From contig NZ_AP023247.1 in the NCBI RefSeq assembly GCF_016756535.1, forward strand, positions 62,001 to 126,000: a DNA stretch of 64,000 bases. Direction: 5' to 3'. This DNA comes from Mesorhizobium sp. 131-2-1. Its GTDB lineage: Bacteria > Pseudomonadota > Alphaproteobacteria > Rhizobiales > Rhizobiaceae. The notes below the pieces were generated by a model. That model saw only the letters and a program-made list of their open reading frames with translations, was not told the origin of the DNA and did not search any database. Positions 8,834 to 18,131 of the stretch are shown here, piece by piece. The stretch's first letter is position 1. Every line of letters begins with the position of its first letter. Position numbers and translations under genes: made by a program.

Positions 8834-10716
8834 TGGGGCGGCAACCGACGATGGCGCTTTCCCGCCGCGACGTCCTGGCGCTCGGCGTCGCGGCTACCGC
8901 CAGCACATTGCTGCCCGGCCGCGCCTTTGCCGCCATTCCGACCGGCGTCAAGGTGCACGGCCTGTCGGCGTTCGGCGACTTGAAGTACAAACCGGATTTC
9001 GCGCATTTCGACTATGTCAACGTCGACGCTCCGCAAGGCGGGACCTTCAACTTCTCGCCGCCCAACTGGGGCTACAACCAGAACCCGCTTACCTTCAACA
9101 CGCTGAACTCCTACACGCCAAAGGGCGATGCGCCGCCACGCATGGGGCTGTGCTTCGATTCGCTGATGGCCAGGGCGCTGGACGAGCCGGACGCCGTCTA
9201 CGGACTCGTCGCCGTCGGCGTGACGATTTCCGACGATCGCAACAGCTTCACCTTTTCGCTCAGGCCCGAGGCACGCTTCCACGACGGAACGCCGCTGACC
9301 GCCGAGGACGCGGCCTTCTCCCTGAAGCTGTTCAAGGAGAAGGGCCATCCCGACCTGTCGCTTTCGCTCACGCATCTTGCGGATGCCGTCGCCGTCGACC
9401 CGCGCACGCTCAGGCTGAGCTTTTCCGGCAAGCAGTCCGCCCGCACGATCCTCAACATCGTTGAATTCCCGATCCTGTCGAAGGCCTTTTACACGGCCAA
9501 CCCGTTCGATTCCTCGCAACTCAACCCACCGCTCGGATGCGGCGCCTACAAGGTCGGACGCTGGTCGGCCGGGGCCTGGATCGAATATGAGCGGGTGGCC
9601 GACTACTGGGGCAAAAGTCTTCCGGTCAATCTCGGCCAGAACAATTTCGAGCGCATCCGCATCGAGTTCTACCAGGACCGCACCGCCGGCTTCGAAGCCT
9701 TCAAGAAAGGCGAGATCCTCTATCGCGAGGAGTTCACCTCGCGCGTCTGGGCGACGGCTTACGATTTTCCGGCCTTCACCGCCGGAAAGGTGGTCAAGCA
9801 CGAATTCCCGGCTGAGAGCTTGCCCTCGATGCAAGCAACCGCAGTCAACCAGCGGCGCGAACAGTTCCGCGACCCGCGCGTGCGGCAGGCGATCGGGCTC
9901 TGTTTCGACTTCGAATGGACGCGGCGAAACTTCTTTTACGGTTCCTATGAACGCTCACAATCCTGCTTCGAGAAGTCGGATTTTCGCGCGCAAGGCATGC
10001 CATCGCCGGAAGAACTTGCCCTGCTGGAACCGCTGCGTGACAAGCTGCCCCCGGGGGCCTTCGGCGAGGCGGTGACGCAGCCGGCCTCGGATGGTTCGGG
10101 GCGTGACCGCAAAATGCTGGGCAAGGCGGCGAAGCTGCTCGCCGAGGCCGGCTGGAAACGGTCCGGCGATTTCGTCGTCAACGACAAGGGCGGGCGGCTG
10201 TCGGCCGAGTTCCTGGTCGATGACGAAACCTTCGTCCAGGTCTATTCGCCCTGGATCGCCAACATGAAGGCGGTGGGCATCGACGCCACGATCAGGCTGG
10301 TCGATTCTGCGCAATACGAGCTCAGGCAGTCGACCTTCGATTTCGACCTGTTGTCGGCCGCCTTCTCCTTTTCGGCGACGCCGACCCGCGACGATGTCGA
10401 GATCTTCTTCCATTCGAGCACGGCAGCCGTCACCGGCTCGCGCAACCTGCCGGGCATAAAGAGCCCGGCCATTGACGCGCTGATCGATACGGTCGGCGCC
10501 GCCAAGGACCGCCAAAGCCTGACCGTCGCAATGCGGGCGCTCGATCGGGTCTTGCGCGCGCGGCGCGATTGGATTCCAAGTTGGTTCCTGGCGAATCACC
10601 GAAGCGCCTATTGGGACATGTTCGGCTTTCCGGAACAGAAACCCGATTTCGGCTTTCCGGTCGAGACGCTCTGGTGGGTCGACAAGGGCAAGGCGGCAAA
10701 GATTGGCAAAGCCTGA
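8833..10716 (+). CDS. yejA: Peptide ABC transporter substrate-binding protein, second yejA copy
   Basis: This 627-residue binding protein is a paralogue of its upstream neighbour: both begin the mature part with a KYxxxFxHxDYVNxDAPxGG pattern and end with a WW motif. Its export signal differs, with a twin-arginine motif (SRRDVLALG, about 10-18) and likely cleavage after AFA, so it may be a Tat substrate, while the first copy looks Sec-dependent. ATG 8833 overlaps the TGA of the first copy; ATG 8851, closer to the Arg pair, is an alternative. Two binding proteins for one permease suggests different peptide preferences. Confidence 0.92.
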   Translation: MGRQPTMALSRRDVLALGVAATASTLLPGRAFAAIPTGVKVHGLSAFGDLKYKPDFAHFDYVNVDAPQGGTFNFSPPNWGYNQNPLTFNTLNSYTPKGDAPPRMGLCFDSLMARALDEPDAVYGLVAVGVTISDDRNSFTFSLRPEARFHDGTPLTAEDAAFSLKLFKEKGHPDLSLSLTHLADAVAVDPRTLRLSFSGKQSARTILNIVEFPILSKAFYTANPFDSSQLNPPLGCGAYKVGRWSAGAWIEYERVADYWGKSLPVNLGQNNFERIRIEFYQDRTAGFEAFKKGEILYREEFTSRVWATAYDFPAFTAGKVVKHEFPAESLPSMQATAVNQRREQFRDPRVRQAIGLCFDFEWTRRNFFYGSYERSQSCFEKSDFRAQGMPSPEELALLEPLRDKLPPGAFGEAVTQPASDGSGRDRKMLGKAAKLLAEAGWKRSGDFVVNDKGGRLSAEFLVDDETFVQVYSPWIANMKAVGIDATIRLVDSAQYELRQSTFDFDLLSAAFSFSATPTRDDVEIFFHSSTAAVTGSRNLPGIKSPAIDALIDTVGAAKDRQSLTVAMRALDRVLRARRDWIPSWFLANHRSAYWDMFGFPEQKPDFGFPVETLWWVDKGKAAKIGKA

Positions 10717-10746
10717 AATCTCCGTTCGCTCAGGACGGGCGGCCTG

Positions 10747-11847
10747 ATGGGCGCTTATATCCTGCGCCGCATCCTTTTGATGATCCCGACCCTGTTCGGC
10801 ATCATGGCGATCTCCTTCGCCGTCATCCAGTTCGCACCCGGCGGGCCGGTGGAGCAGGTCATCGCCAGGCTCACCAACCAGGGCGGCACCGACCGTCTCG
10901 GCGGCGGCGGTGGCGATGCCGGTGGTGGCGGGGGCAATATCGATGTCGCCGGCGACGTCAGCTCGAAATACCGCGGCGCGCAAGGGCTCGATCCCGAATT
11001 CATCAAGAAGCTGGAAAAGCAGTTCGGTTTCGACAAGCCGCCGCTGGAGCGCTTCGGCATGATGCTGTGGAACTATTCCCGCTTCGATTTCGGCGACAGC
11101 TATTTCCGCGACATCTCGGTGCTCGACCTGATCCTGGAAAAGATGCCGGTGTCGATCTCGATCGGCCTGTGGATCACGCTCCTGTCCTATCTGATCTCGA
11201 TCCCGCTCGGCATCCGCAAGGCGGTCAAGGACGGATCGGCCTTCGACGTCTGGACCAGCGGCGTCGTCATCGTCGGCTACGCCATCCCCGGCTTCCTGTT
11301 CGGCATCCTGCTGATGGTGCTGTTTGCCGGCGGCTCGTTCTGGGACTGGTTCCCGCTGCGCGGCATCGTTTCGGATAATTGGGACCAGTTGTCGTGGCCG
11401 GACAAGATCGTCGACTATTTCTGGCACATGACCTTGCCGCTCACCGCGCTGGTGCTGTCGGCTTTCGCCACGACCACGCTGCTCACCAAGAACTCCTTCC
11501 TCGAGGAGATCCGCAAGCAGTATGTGGTGACGGCGCGCGCCAAGGGCCTTTCGGAGCGAAAGGTGCTTTACGGCCACGTCTTCCGCAATGCGATGCTGAT
11601 CGTCATCGCCGGCTTTCCCGGCGCCTTCATCTCGGCCTTCTTCACCGGGTCGCTTTTGATCGAGAACATCTTCTCGCTCGACGGCCTCGGCCTGCTCGGC
11701 TTCAAATCCGTCGTCGACCGCGACTATCCGGTGGTGTTCGCCAATCTCTACATCTTCTCGCTGCTCGGCCTGTTCGTTAACCTCCTGTCCGACCTGATCT
11801 ACACCTGGGTCGATCCGCGCATCGATTTCGAGCGGAGGGATGTCTGA
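10747..11847 (+). CDS. yejB: Peptide ABC transporter permease YejB
   Basis: This is a 366-residue inner-membrane permease of the BPD_transp_1 family. It starts [19 protein letters not shown], the conserved first transmembrane segment of DppB/YejB proteins, and has the EAA-loop region near [21 protein letters not shown] Gly-rich insert ([13 protein letters not shown], about 55-67) lies in the periplasmic loop after the first segment. YejB proteins are longer than DppB because of this loop. Its TGA shares a base with the ATG of yejE. Confidence 0.94.
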   Translation: MGAYILRRILLMIPTLFGIMAISFAVIQFAPGGPVEQVIARLTNQGGTDRLGGGGGDAGGGGGNIDVAGDVSSKYRGAQGLDPEFIKKLEKQFGFDKPPLERFGMMLWNYSRFDFGDSYFRDISVLDLILEKMPVSISIGLWITLLSYLISIPLGIRKAVKDGSAFDVWTSGVVIVGYAIPGFLFGILLMVLFAGGSFWDWFPLRGIVSDNWDQLSWPDKIVDYFWHMTLPLTALVLSAFATTTLLTKNSFLEEIRKQYVVTARAKGLSERKVLYGHVFRNAMLIVIAGFPGAFISAFFTGSLLIENIFSLDGLGLLGFKSVVDRDYPVVFANLYIFSLLGLFVNLLSDLIYTWVDPRIDFERRDV

Positions 11848-12986
11848 TGGCGGAAGCCGCTGCAGTAACGACGCCGCCCCGCATCGCCCGCCCCTGGCTG
11901 TCGCCGCTCAACCAGCGACGCCTGCAGAACTTCAAGTCGAACCGGCGCGGCTTCTGGTCGTTGTGGATCTTTCTCGTCCTGTTCGTGCTGTCGCTGTTTT
12001 CCGAGTTCATCGCCAACGACAAGCCGATCATCGCCTCCTACAAGGGCGAGATCCTGTTTCCGGTGCTGGTCGCCTATCCGGAAGAGAAGTTCGGCGGCTT
12101 CTATGCTGTGACCGACTATCGCGACCCCGTCATCCAGGACGAGATCAACGCCAATGGCTGGATGATCTGGCCGCCGGTGCGCTACTCCTATCAGACGGTC
12201 AACAATGCCATTCCCGAGGCGGCGCCGACCAAGCCGTCCTGGCTCTACGACAAGAAGACGCTGTGCAACCAGTATCCGCAAGGTGCGGCCGACCCGAACT
12301 GCTCCGTCGGCAACTGGAACTGGCTGGGCACGGACGACCAGGCGCGCGACGTGCTGGCGCGGCTTATCTACGGCTTCAGGATCTCCGTCCTGTTCGGCCT
12401 GATCCTGACCGTGGGATCATCGCTGATCGGCGTGGCCGCCGGCGCGATGCAGGGCTATTTCGGCGGCTGGACCGACCTTCTCTTCCAGCGCTTCATCGAG
12501 ATCTGGTCGGCGATCCCGGTGCTCTACCTGCTGCTCATCGTCGCCGCCATCCTGCCGCCCGGCTTCTTCATCCTGCTCGGGCTGATGCTCTTTTTCTCCT
12601 GGGTGGCGTTGGTCGGCGTGGTGCGCGCCGAATTCCTGCGCGCGCGCAACTTCGAATATGTCAATGCAGCGCGCGCTCTTGGCGTGCCCAACCTGACCAT
12701 CATGTTCCGGCACCTTCTGCCCAACGCCATGGTGGCGACGCTGACCTTCCTGCCCTTCCTGCTCTCAGGCTCGATCTCGACATTGACCTCGCTTGATTAT
12801 CTCGGCTTCGGCCTGCCGCCGGGCTCCGCGTCGCTCGGAGAGATGCTGAAACAGGCGCAGCGCAACCTTAATGCGCCGTGGCTCGGCATTTCCGCCTTCA
12901 TCGTCATCTCGCTGATGCTGTCGCTGCTGGTCTTCGTCGGCGAGGCGACACGCGACGCCTTCGATCCGCGCAAGACGTTCAAATGA
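11847..12986 (+). CDS. yejE: Peptide ABC transporter permease YejE
   Basis: This is the second permease, 379 residues, of DppC/YejE type. The first transmembrane segment (about 31-55) is followed by a periplasmic loop of more than 100 residues with the FPVLVAYPEEKFGGFY stretch typical of YejE. LGTDDQARDVLARLIYGFR and the later LGFGLPPGSASLGEML are standard in the family. It is translationally coupled at both ends: TGATG with yejB and ATGA with yejF. Confidence 0.95.
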   Translation: MAEAAAVTTPPRIARPWLSPLNQRRLQNFKSNRRGFWSLWIFLVLFVLSLFSEFIANDKPIIASYKGEILFPVLVAYPEEKFGGFYAVTDYRDPVIQDEINANGWMIWPPVRYSYQTVNNAIPEAAPTKPSWLYDKKTLCNQYPQGAADPNCSVGNWNWLGTDDQARDVLARLIYGFRISVLFGLILTVGSSLIGVAAGAMQGYFGGWTDLLFQRFIEIWSAIPVLYLLLIVAAILPPGFFILLGLMLFFSWVALVGVVRAEFLRARNFEYVNAARALGVPNLTIMFRHLLPNAMVATLTFLPFLLSGSISTLTSLDYLGFGLPPGSASLGEMLKQAQRNLNAPWLGISAFIVISLMLSLLVFVGEATRDAFDPRKTFK

Positions 12987-14611
12987 GCGAGCCCCTGCTT
13001 TCCGTCCGCGATTTAAGCGTCGCCTTCGCGCAAGGCGGCAAGCAATCGCTGGCCGTGGATCACATTTCCTTCGACATCGCCAAGGGCGAGACGGTGGCGC
13101 TGGTCGGCGAGTCCGGTTCCGGCAAGTCCGTCTCGGCGCTGTCGGTGCTGAAGCTGCTACCCTATCCGACAGCCAGCCACCCATCCGGAAGGATCCTGTT
13201 CCAGGGCGCCGACCTTCTGTCCATGGACGAGAAAGCCCTCAGGCGCGTGCGCGGCAACAAGATCACCATGATCTTCCAGGAGCCGATGACCTCGCTAAAT
13301 CCGCTGCACACGATCGAGCAGCAGATCGTCGAGGTGCTGAAGCTGCACCAGGGGCTCGGTGACCGGCAGGCCCGCGCCCGCACGCTGGAACTGCTCAACG
13401 AGGTCGGCATCCGCGATCCGGAAAAGCGGCTCGACGCCTATCCGCACCAGCTTTCCGGCGGCCAGCGCCAGCGCGTCATGATCGCCATGGCTTTGGCCAA
13501 CGAGCCGGAGCTCTTGATCGCCGACGAGCCGACGACGGCGCTCGACGTCACCGTGCAGGCGCAGATCCTCGAACTGCTGGCCGGGCTGAAGGCCCGCAAG
13601 GGCATGTCGATGCTGTTCATCACGCATGATCTCGGCATCGTCAGGAAGATCGCCGACCGCGTCTGCGTGATGACCAAGGGCAAGATCGTCGAGACCGGTC
13701 CGACCAGGGACATCTTCGCCAATCCGCAGCATGCCTATACCAAGCATCTGCTGGCCGCCGAGCCAAAGGGCAAGCCGCCGGCCGCCAACGCGGACGCCAA
13801 GGCGGTCATGAGCGGCAAGGACATCAAGGTCTGGTTCCCGATCAGGCGCGGCTTCTTCCGTCGCACCGTCGACAATGTGAAAGCGGTGGACGGCATCGAC
13901 GTCACCGTGCGCGCTGGCCAGACGCTCGGCGTCGTCGGCGAATCCGGCTCTGGCAAGACGACGCTCGGGCTGGCGCTGGCCAGGATGATCTCGTCCTCCG
14001 GCGCGATCAATTTCAACGGTCGCGACATCAACCAGCTCTCCTTCAACGCCATGCGGCCGCTGAGGCGCGAGCTGCAGATCGTCTTCCAGGACCCGTTCGG
14101 CTCGCTCAGCCCGCGCATGTCGATCGCCGAGATCATCGAGGAAGGGCTCAAGATCCACGAGCCGAAACTGTCGCTTGACGAGCGCGACGACAAGGTCGTC
14201 GACGTGCTGAAGGAGGTCGGGCTCGATCCCGAGACGCGCAACCGCTATCCGCACGAATTCTCCGGCGGCCAGCGCCAGCGCGTGGCGATCGCGCGCGCCA
14301 TGGTGCTCAACCCGCGCTTCGTCATGTTGGACGAGCCGACCTCGGCGCTCGACATGAGCGTGCAGGCGCAGGTCGTCGACCTGTTGCGCAGCCTGCAGGC
14401 CAAGCACGATCTCGCCTATCTGTTCATCAGCCACGATTTGAAAGTCATCCGCGCGCTTGCCAATGACGTCATCGTCATGCGCAATGGCCAGATCGTCGAA
14501 GCCGGGCCTTCCGAACAGATTTTTGGCAGCCCGCAAACGGACTATACTCGGGCGCTGATCTCGGCCGCATTCCGGATCGAGACGGCGCCGACCGGCGTGG
14601 TCAGCGAGTAG
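12983..14611 (+). CDS. yejF: Peptide ABC transporter ATP-binding protein YejF (two nucleotide-binding domains)
   Basis: This 542-residue protein carries two complete ATPase domains. The first has Walker A GESGSGKS at about 36-43, signature LSGGQRQR and Walker [10 protein letters not shown]. The second has [16 protein letters not shown] and VMLDEPTS. YejF proteins are fused in this way, unlike the separate DppD and DppF. The start ATG 12983 overlaps the yejE stop by four bases. It is the last gene of the operon; the next gene begins about 50 bases later and is unrelated. Confidence 0.95.
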   Translation: MSEPLLSVRDLSVAFAQGGKQSLAVDHISFDIAKGETVALVGESGSGKSVSALSVLKLLPYPTASHPSGRILFQGADLLSMDEKALRRVRGNKITMIFQEPMTSLNPLHTIEQQIVEVLKLHQGLGDRQARARTLELLNEVGIRDPEKRLDAYPHQLSGGQRQRVMIAMALANEPELLIADEPTTALDVTVQAQILELLAGLKARKGMSMLFITHDLGIVRKIADRVCVMTKGKIVETGPTRDIFANPQHAYTKHLLAAEPKGKPPAANADAKAVMSGKDIKVWFPIRRGFFRRTVDNVKAVDGIDVTVRAGQTLGVVGESGSGKTTLGLALARMISSSGAINFNGRDINQLSFNAMRPLRRELQIVFQDPFGSLSPRMSIAEIIEEGLKIHEPKLSLDERDDKVVDVLKEVGLDPETRNRYPHEFSGGQRQRVAIARAMVLNPRFVMLDEPTSALDMSVQAQVVDLLRSLQAKHDLAYLFISHDLKVIRALANDVIVMRNGQIVEAGPSEQIFGSPQTDYTRALISAAFRIETAPTGVVSE

Positions 14612-14659
14612 GTTGAGCCCAAGGCCAGAGCTGAAATGACAGGGAAGAGAAATCCGCAC

Positions 14660-15601
14660 ATGGAAAAAGGCCGCGTCCTGCTTGCCGTCACCGGCTTTCA
14701 CCCGCAGCGCTGGCGCGAGCTGCTGTCGGCCGAGCGCGAGGTGGTGCTGGAGCCGGACGGCGCCAGCGATCCCTCGATCACCTATGCGGTGGTCTGGAAG
14801 CAGAAGCCCAATCTGCTTTCGTCCCTGCCCAATCTGCGCGCCATCTTTTCGATCGGCGCCGGCGTCGACCACATCTTCGCGGATCCCGGCCTGCCCGACG
14901 TGCCGATCGTCAAGGTGGTCGCCGACAATCTCACGCAATACATGACCGAATACGTAGTCTGGCGCGTGCTCGACCATCACCGCCAGGGCATGCTCTATCA
15001 GGCGCAGCAGAAGAAGAAGACCTGGCACGAGCCGCCGCAGCGGCCGGCCGGCGACATCTCGGTCGGCATCATGGGCCTCGGCAATCTCGGCCGTGCCGCG
15101 GCGTCGGTGCTGTTGTCGCTCGGCTTCGCGGTCAATGGCTGGTCGCGCACGGAGCGGCCGATGAAAGGTGTTTCCACCTATGCCGGCGAAGCCGGGCTGA
15201 TCCCCTTCCTCAACGCCACCGACATATTGGTGGTATTGTTGCCGCTGACGGCCCGGACACAGGGCATCGTCAACTACAGTCTGCTGAAGGAGCTGCGCAG
15301 GCGCAACGGGCTCGGCGGCGCGGTGCTGATCAATGCGGGACGCGGGCGCCTGCAGAAGGACGCCGACATCCTACGCGCGCTGGACGACGGCACGCTGAAA
15401 GAAGCGAGCCTCGACGTGTTCGAGGTTGAGCCGCTGCCGAGGACCAGCCCGCTATGGGCGCATCCGAAAGTGTTCGTGACGCCGCATGCGGCGGCGACCT
15501 CGGACCCCGTGCACCTGGTGCCGATCATGCTGCGGCAGATGGCGGCTTACGAGCGCGGCGAGAAGCTCGACAATCTGGTCGATCGCGAGGCGGGGTACTA
15601 A
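14660..15601 (+). CDS. ghrA: NAD(P)-dependent 2-hydroxyacid dehydrogenase, glyoxylate/hydroxypyruvate reductase A type
   Basis: This is a 313-residue D-2-hydroxyacid dehydrogenase. It has the Rossmann motif GLGNLGRAAASVL in the middle, an Arg in LINAGRGRLQKD, a Glu in FEVEPLPRTSPLW and the catalytic His in VTPHAAA. Length and N-terminus fit GhrA, which reduces glyoxylate and hydroxypyruvate. I use ATG 14660; an in-frame ATG at 14636 would add eight residues (MTGKRNPH). It is on the same strand as the yej operon but separated by about 48 bases. Its last four bases overlap the convergent lipoprotein gene. Confidence 0.85.
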   Translation: MEKGRVLLAVTGFHPQRWRELLSAEREVVLEPDGASDPSITYAVVWKQKPNLLSSLPNLRAIFSIGAGVDHIFADPGLPDVPIVKVVADNLTQYMTEYVVWRVLDHHRQGMLYQAQQKKKTWHEPPQRPAGDISVGIMGLGNLGRAAASVLLSLGFAVNGWSRTERPMKGVSTYAGEAGLIPFLNATDILVVLLPLTARTQGIVNYSLLKELRRRNGLGGAVLINAGRGRLQKDADILRALDDGTLKEASLDVFEVEPLPRTSPLWAHPKVFVTPHAAATSDPVHLVPIMLRQMAAYERGEKLDNLVDREAGY

Positions 15602-15972
15602 GAAGGTTTCGACCCAGGCAGCTCGAACTTGTTCTTCTTCGCCGGCTTGCCGCAGTCCCGGCGCTCGATCGACCGGTTCATGGCGTCGATCTGGCCCGCC
15701 GCCTGGTCGGCGTCGCGCCTGGCCTTCGAACGCATATCCGGCGTGAACGGGCCGAAGCCCATGGCCGGATTGGAGAAGGTCGTCTTGGCGGCGGTCGGCA
15801 GGTTGTTTTGCTCGGCCAACGCGTTGCGCTGGGCAATCAGCTGATCGCAAGGCACGCTGTCGTATTGCAGCGAGGACTGCACGTCCTCGTCCTGACGTTC
15901 CGCCATCGAGGTGCCGCCGACGCAGCCGGCCATTGCCAGGCACGAGGCCAAAACCATGATGTTCCAGCGCAT
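15598..15972 (-). CDS. Small predicted lipoprotein of unknown function
   Basis: This 124-residue protein has a type II signal peptide: MRWNIMVLASCLAMAGC, with the lipobox AMAGC and Cys17 as the lipidated residue. The mature part is charged, with a RSKARRDADQAAGQIDAMNR helix, two further cysteines (near CDQ and DCG) and a Lys-rich C-terminus. GAGGGA precedes ATG 15972. I do not recognise the family. It overlaps the ghrA stop by four bases, tail to tail. Confidence 0.75.
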   Translation of the reverse strand: MRWNIMVLASCLAMAGCVGGTSMAERQDEDVQSSLQYDSVPCDQLIAQRNALAEQNNLPTAAKTTFSNPAMGFGPFTPDMRSKARRDADQAAGQIDAMNRSIERRDCGKPAKKNKFELPGSKPS

Positions 15973-16077
15973 GGTATGTCCCTCTCTTTCGGTATCCGCC
16001 CGGCGCAACCCCGACACGCGATTCGGGCTTTTTCGCAGCAGACGGAGGGTCGGCGAGACACAAGGGGGTGGGAAGGA

Positions 16078-17010
16078 TCACGGCGCAGGTGATTTGCCCG
16101 CCACCACGGCCAGGCCATCTATCGGCTCGCGGCGGTCGTGCCGGATGACCGCACTTTGAAGCCACCGGGCCGAAAATCCGTTGGCGGCCAGAACGCTCCG
16201 CACATAGGCCTCGGAATGGGCGTAGCGGCGGGACGGGCGCAGCGCGAAGCCATCGCCGCCGGCCTGTTCCCCATCAGTCAGCGTCTCGACGGAGAACGCA
16301 AACAACCCATCCTCGGCAAGCATGCCGGCGACGGCTCTCACAATGCCTTCAAGCGCGCCGACGTAGATGAAGACGTCGGCCGCAACCACGAGATCGGCTT
16401 TCGACCCGGCATAAGCGAAATCCTGCAGGTCGGCCTTGACGAGCCGGTCGTAGACGCCCTTGGCCCGCGCCTTCCGCAGCATGGCAGCGGAGATGTCATA
16501 ACCCTCAAGCCGGTCGGCGATCGGCCGCAGCCTTTGACCCATCAGGCCGGTGCCGCAGCCGAGATCGAGCGCCAGAGAGAAGTGGCACGGCCGGACCGAT
16601 CGAATGGCCTGGTCGAGGAATTCGGGCATCCGGTAGCCGAGCTTGCCGACGAGCGACTCCTCGAAGCTCTCGGCATAATGGTCGAACAGGGTCTCGACGA
16701 AAGCGCTGGGCGGGGCGGCAGCGGCCGGCGCCTTGCCGGCGAGCTGCAGCTTCAGCGCCGCGCCCAGCCGGTCCACCGGCTCCAGCCGCAATGCCATCGT
16801 CCAGGCCTGGGCGGCCTGCTCGGGCTGGCCGGCCGCTTCCTGCATCTCGCCGAGGCGGAACCAGCCGGCCGCCCAGTGCGGCGCCAACTCCAGCGCGCCG
16901 AGCAACAGTTCCGCCGCCGCGGCTGGATCGCCGGAGGCACTGAGCATCTCGGCGAAGTCGGCGCGGCGGTCGGCGGTCAGGTCGCCGGACGAGGCCTGGA
17001 GCGGTTTCAT
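16078..17010 (-). CDS. Class I SAM-dependent methyltransferase with N-terminal TPR repeats
   Basis: This 310-residue protein has two or three TPR-like helical repeats over about residues 15-95 (ALELAPHWAAGWFRLGEMQE is a clear unit), followed by a methyltransferase domain. Motif I is LALDLGCGTGLMG at about 148-160, with the acidic YDIS following. The segment FVETLFDHYAESFEESLV is characteristic of a bacterial family of predicted TPR methyltransferases. The substrate is unknown. It is divergent from the exonuclease gene with 109 bases between. Confidence 0.85.
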   Translation of the reverse strand: MKPLQASSGDLTADRRADFAEMLSASGDPAAAAELLLGALELAPHWAAGWFRLGEMQEAAGQPEQAAQAWTMALRLEPVDRLGAALKLQLAGKAPAAAAPPSAFVETLFDHYAESFEESLVGKLGYRMPEFLDQAIRSVRPCHFSLALDLGCGTGLMGQRLRPIADRLEGYDISAAMLRKARAKGVYDRLVKADLQDFAYAGSKADLVVAADVFIYVGALEGIVRAVAGMLAEDGLFAFSVETLTDGEQAGGDGFALRPSRRYAHSEAYVRSVLAANGFSARWLQSAVIRHDRREPIDGLAVVAGKSPAP

Positions 17011-17119
17011 GGCTTGTTGGATCCCACCGGCAATCGGACCGGCTGGACGGGCTGTAGGATGAGTCAGCAGTCTCTGGCAACAGGCTTCCCGCGCCGGAAT
17101 TAGCCACTATCTTGGAGCC

Positions 17120-18130
17120 ATGCGTGCCAGCGACCTGCTCAAGCCCCGCCCCGAAGGCCTCTATTGCCCGCCCGGCGACTTCTTCATCGACCCGGTGCGA
17201 CCGGTGGACCGCGCATTGATCACGCACGGCCATTCCGACCATGCCCGCTCCGGCCACGGCTCGGTGCTCGCCACCCAGCAGACGCTGGACATCATGGGAC
17301 TGCGCTATGGCGAGGACTGTGCCGGGACAACGCAAGCCGCCGTTCCCGGCGAGACGGTCGACCTCAACGGCGTGTCCGTCAGCTTCCATCCGGCGGGCCA
17401 TGTGCTGGGCTCGGCGCAGATCGCTGTCGAGCACCGCGGCATGCGCATCGTCGCGTCCGGCGACTACAAGCGTCAGAAGGACGCCACCTGCGAGCCGTTC
17501 GAACCGGTCCGATGCGACGTCTTCATAACCGAGGCGACGTTCGGCCTGCCGGTGTTCCGCCATCCGCCGGACGCGGAGGAGATCGCACGGCTGCTGAAAT
17601 CGGCGGCGCAGTTTCCGGAACGCTCGCATCTGATCGGCGCCTACGCGCTCGGCAAGGCGCAGCGCGTCATGCGGCTGCTGCGCGACGCCGGCTACGACAG
17701 GCCGATCTACATCCATGGCGCGCTGGCGAAACTGAGCGAGTACTACCAGAGCCAGGGCATCGACCTTGGCCAGTTAGATCCGGCGACCGTCGACAGCGGC
17801 GGCAAGGACGATTTCGCCGGCGCCATCGTCGTCGGCCCGCCGGCGGCCTTCGCCGATCGCTGGGCGCGGCGCTTTCCCGACCCGATCTCCTGCTTCGCCT
17901 CGGGCTGGATGCGCATCCGCCAGCGCGCCAAGCAGGGCGGCGTCGAATTGCCGCTGATCATCTCTGACCATGCCGACTGGGACGAGCTGACCGCCACGAT
18001 CAAGGAGACGGGCGCCGCCGAAATCTGGGTGACGCATGGCCGCGAGGAGGCGCTGGTGCGCTGGTGCGAGCTTGAGGGCATCGCGGCGCGGCCGTTGCAT
18101 CTTGTCGGCTATGAGGACGAGGGCGATTGA
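17120..18130 (+). CDS. Ligase-associated DNA exonuclease (metallo-beta-lactamase / beta-CASP fold)
   Basis: This 336-residue nuclease has the metal-binding HGHSDHAR motif at about residues 35-42, then HPAGHVLGSAQI and a late VTHGREEALVRW segment. This combination matches the exonuclease that accompanies bacterial ATP-dependent DNA ligases of the LigB/LigC repair type. The ligase gene follows immediately, with the ligase start one base past the exonuclease stop. The two are expected to act together in repair of damaged or broken DNA. The partners often seen with them (an Lhr-type helicase and a phosphoesterase) are not next to them here. Confidence 0.9.
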   Translation: MRASDLLKPRPEGLYCPPGDFFIDPVRPVDRALITHGHSDHARSGHGSVLATQQTLDIMGLRYGEDCAGTTQAAVPGETVDLNGVSVSFHPAGHVLGSAQIAVEHRGMRIVASGDYKRQKDATCEPFEPVRCDVFITEATFGLPVFRHPPDAEEIARLLKSAAQFPERSHLIGAYALGKAQRVMRLLRDAGYDRPIYIHGALAKLSEYYQSQGIDLGQLDPATVDSGGKDDFAGAIVVGPPAAFADRWARRFPDPISCFASGWMRIRQRAKQGGVELPLIISDHADWDELTATIKETGAAEIWVTHGREEALVRWCELEGIAARPLHLVGYEDEGD

Positions 18131-18131
18131 G

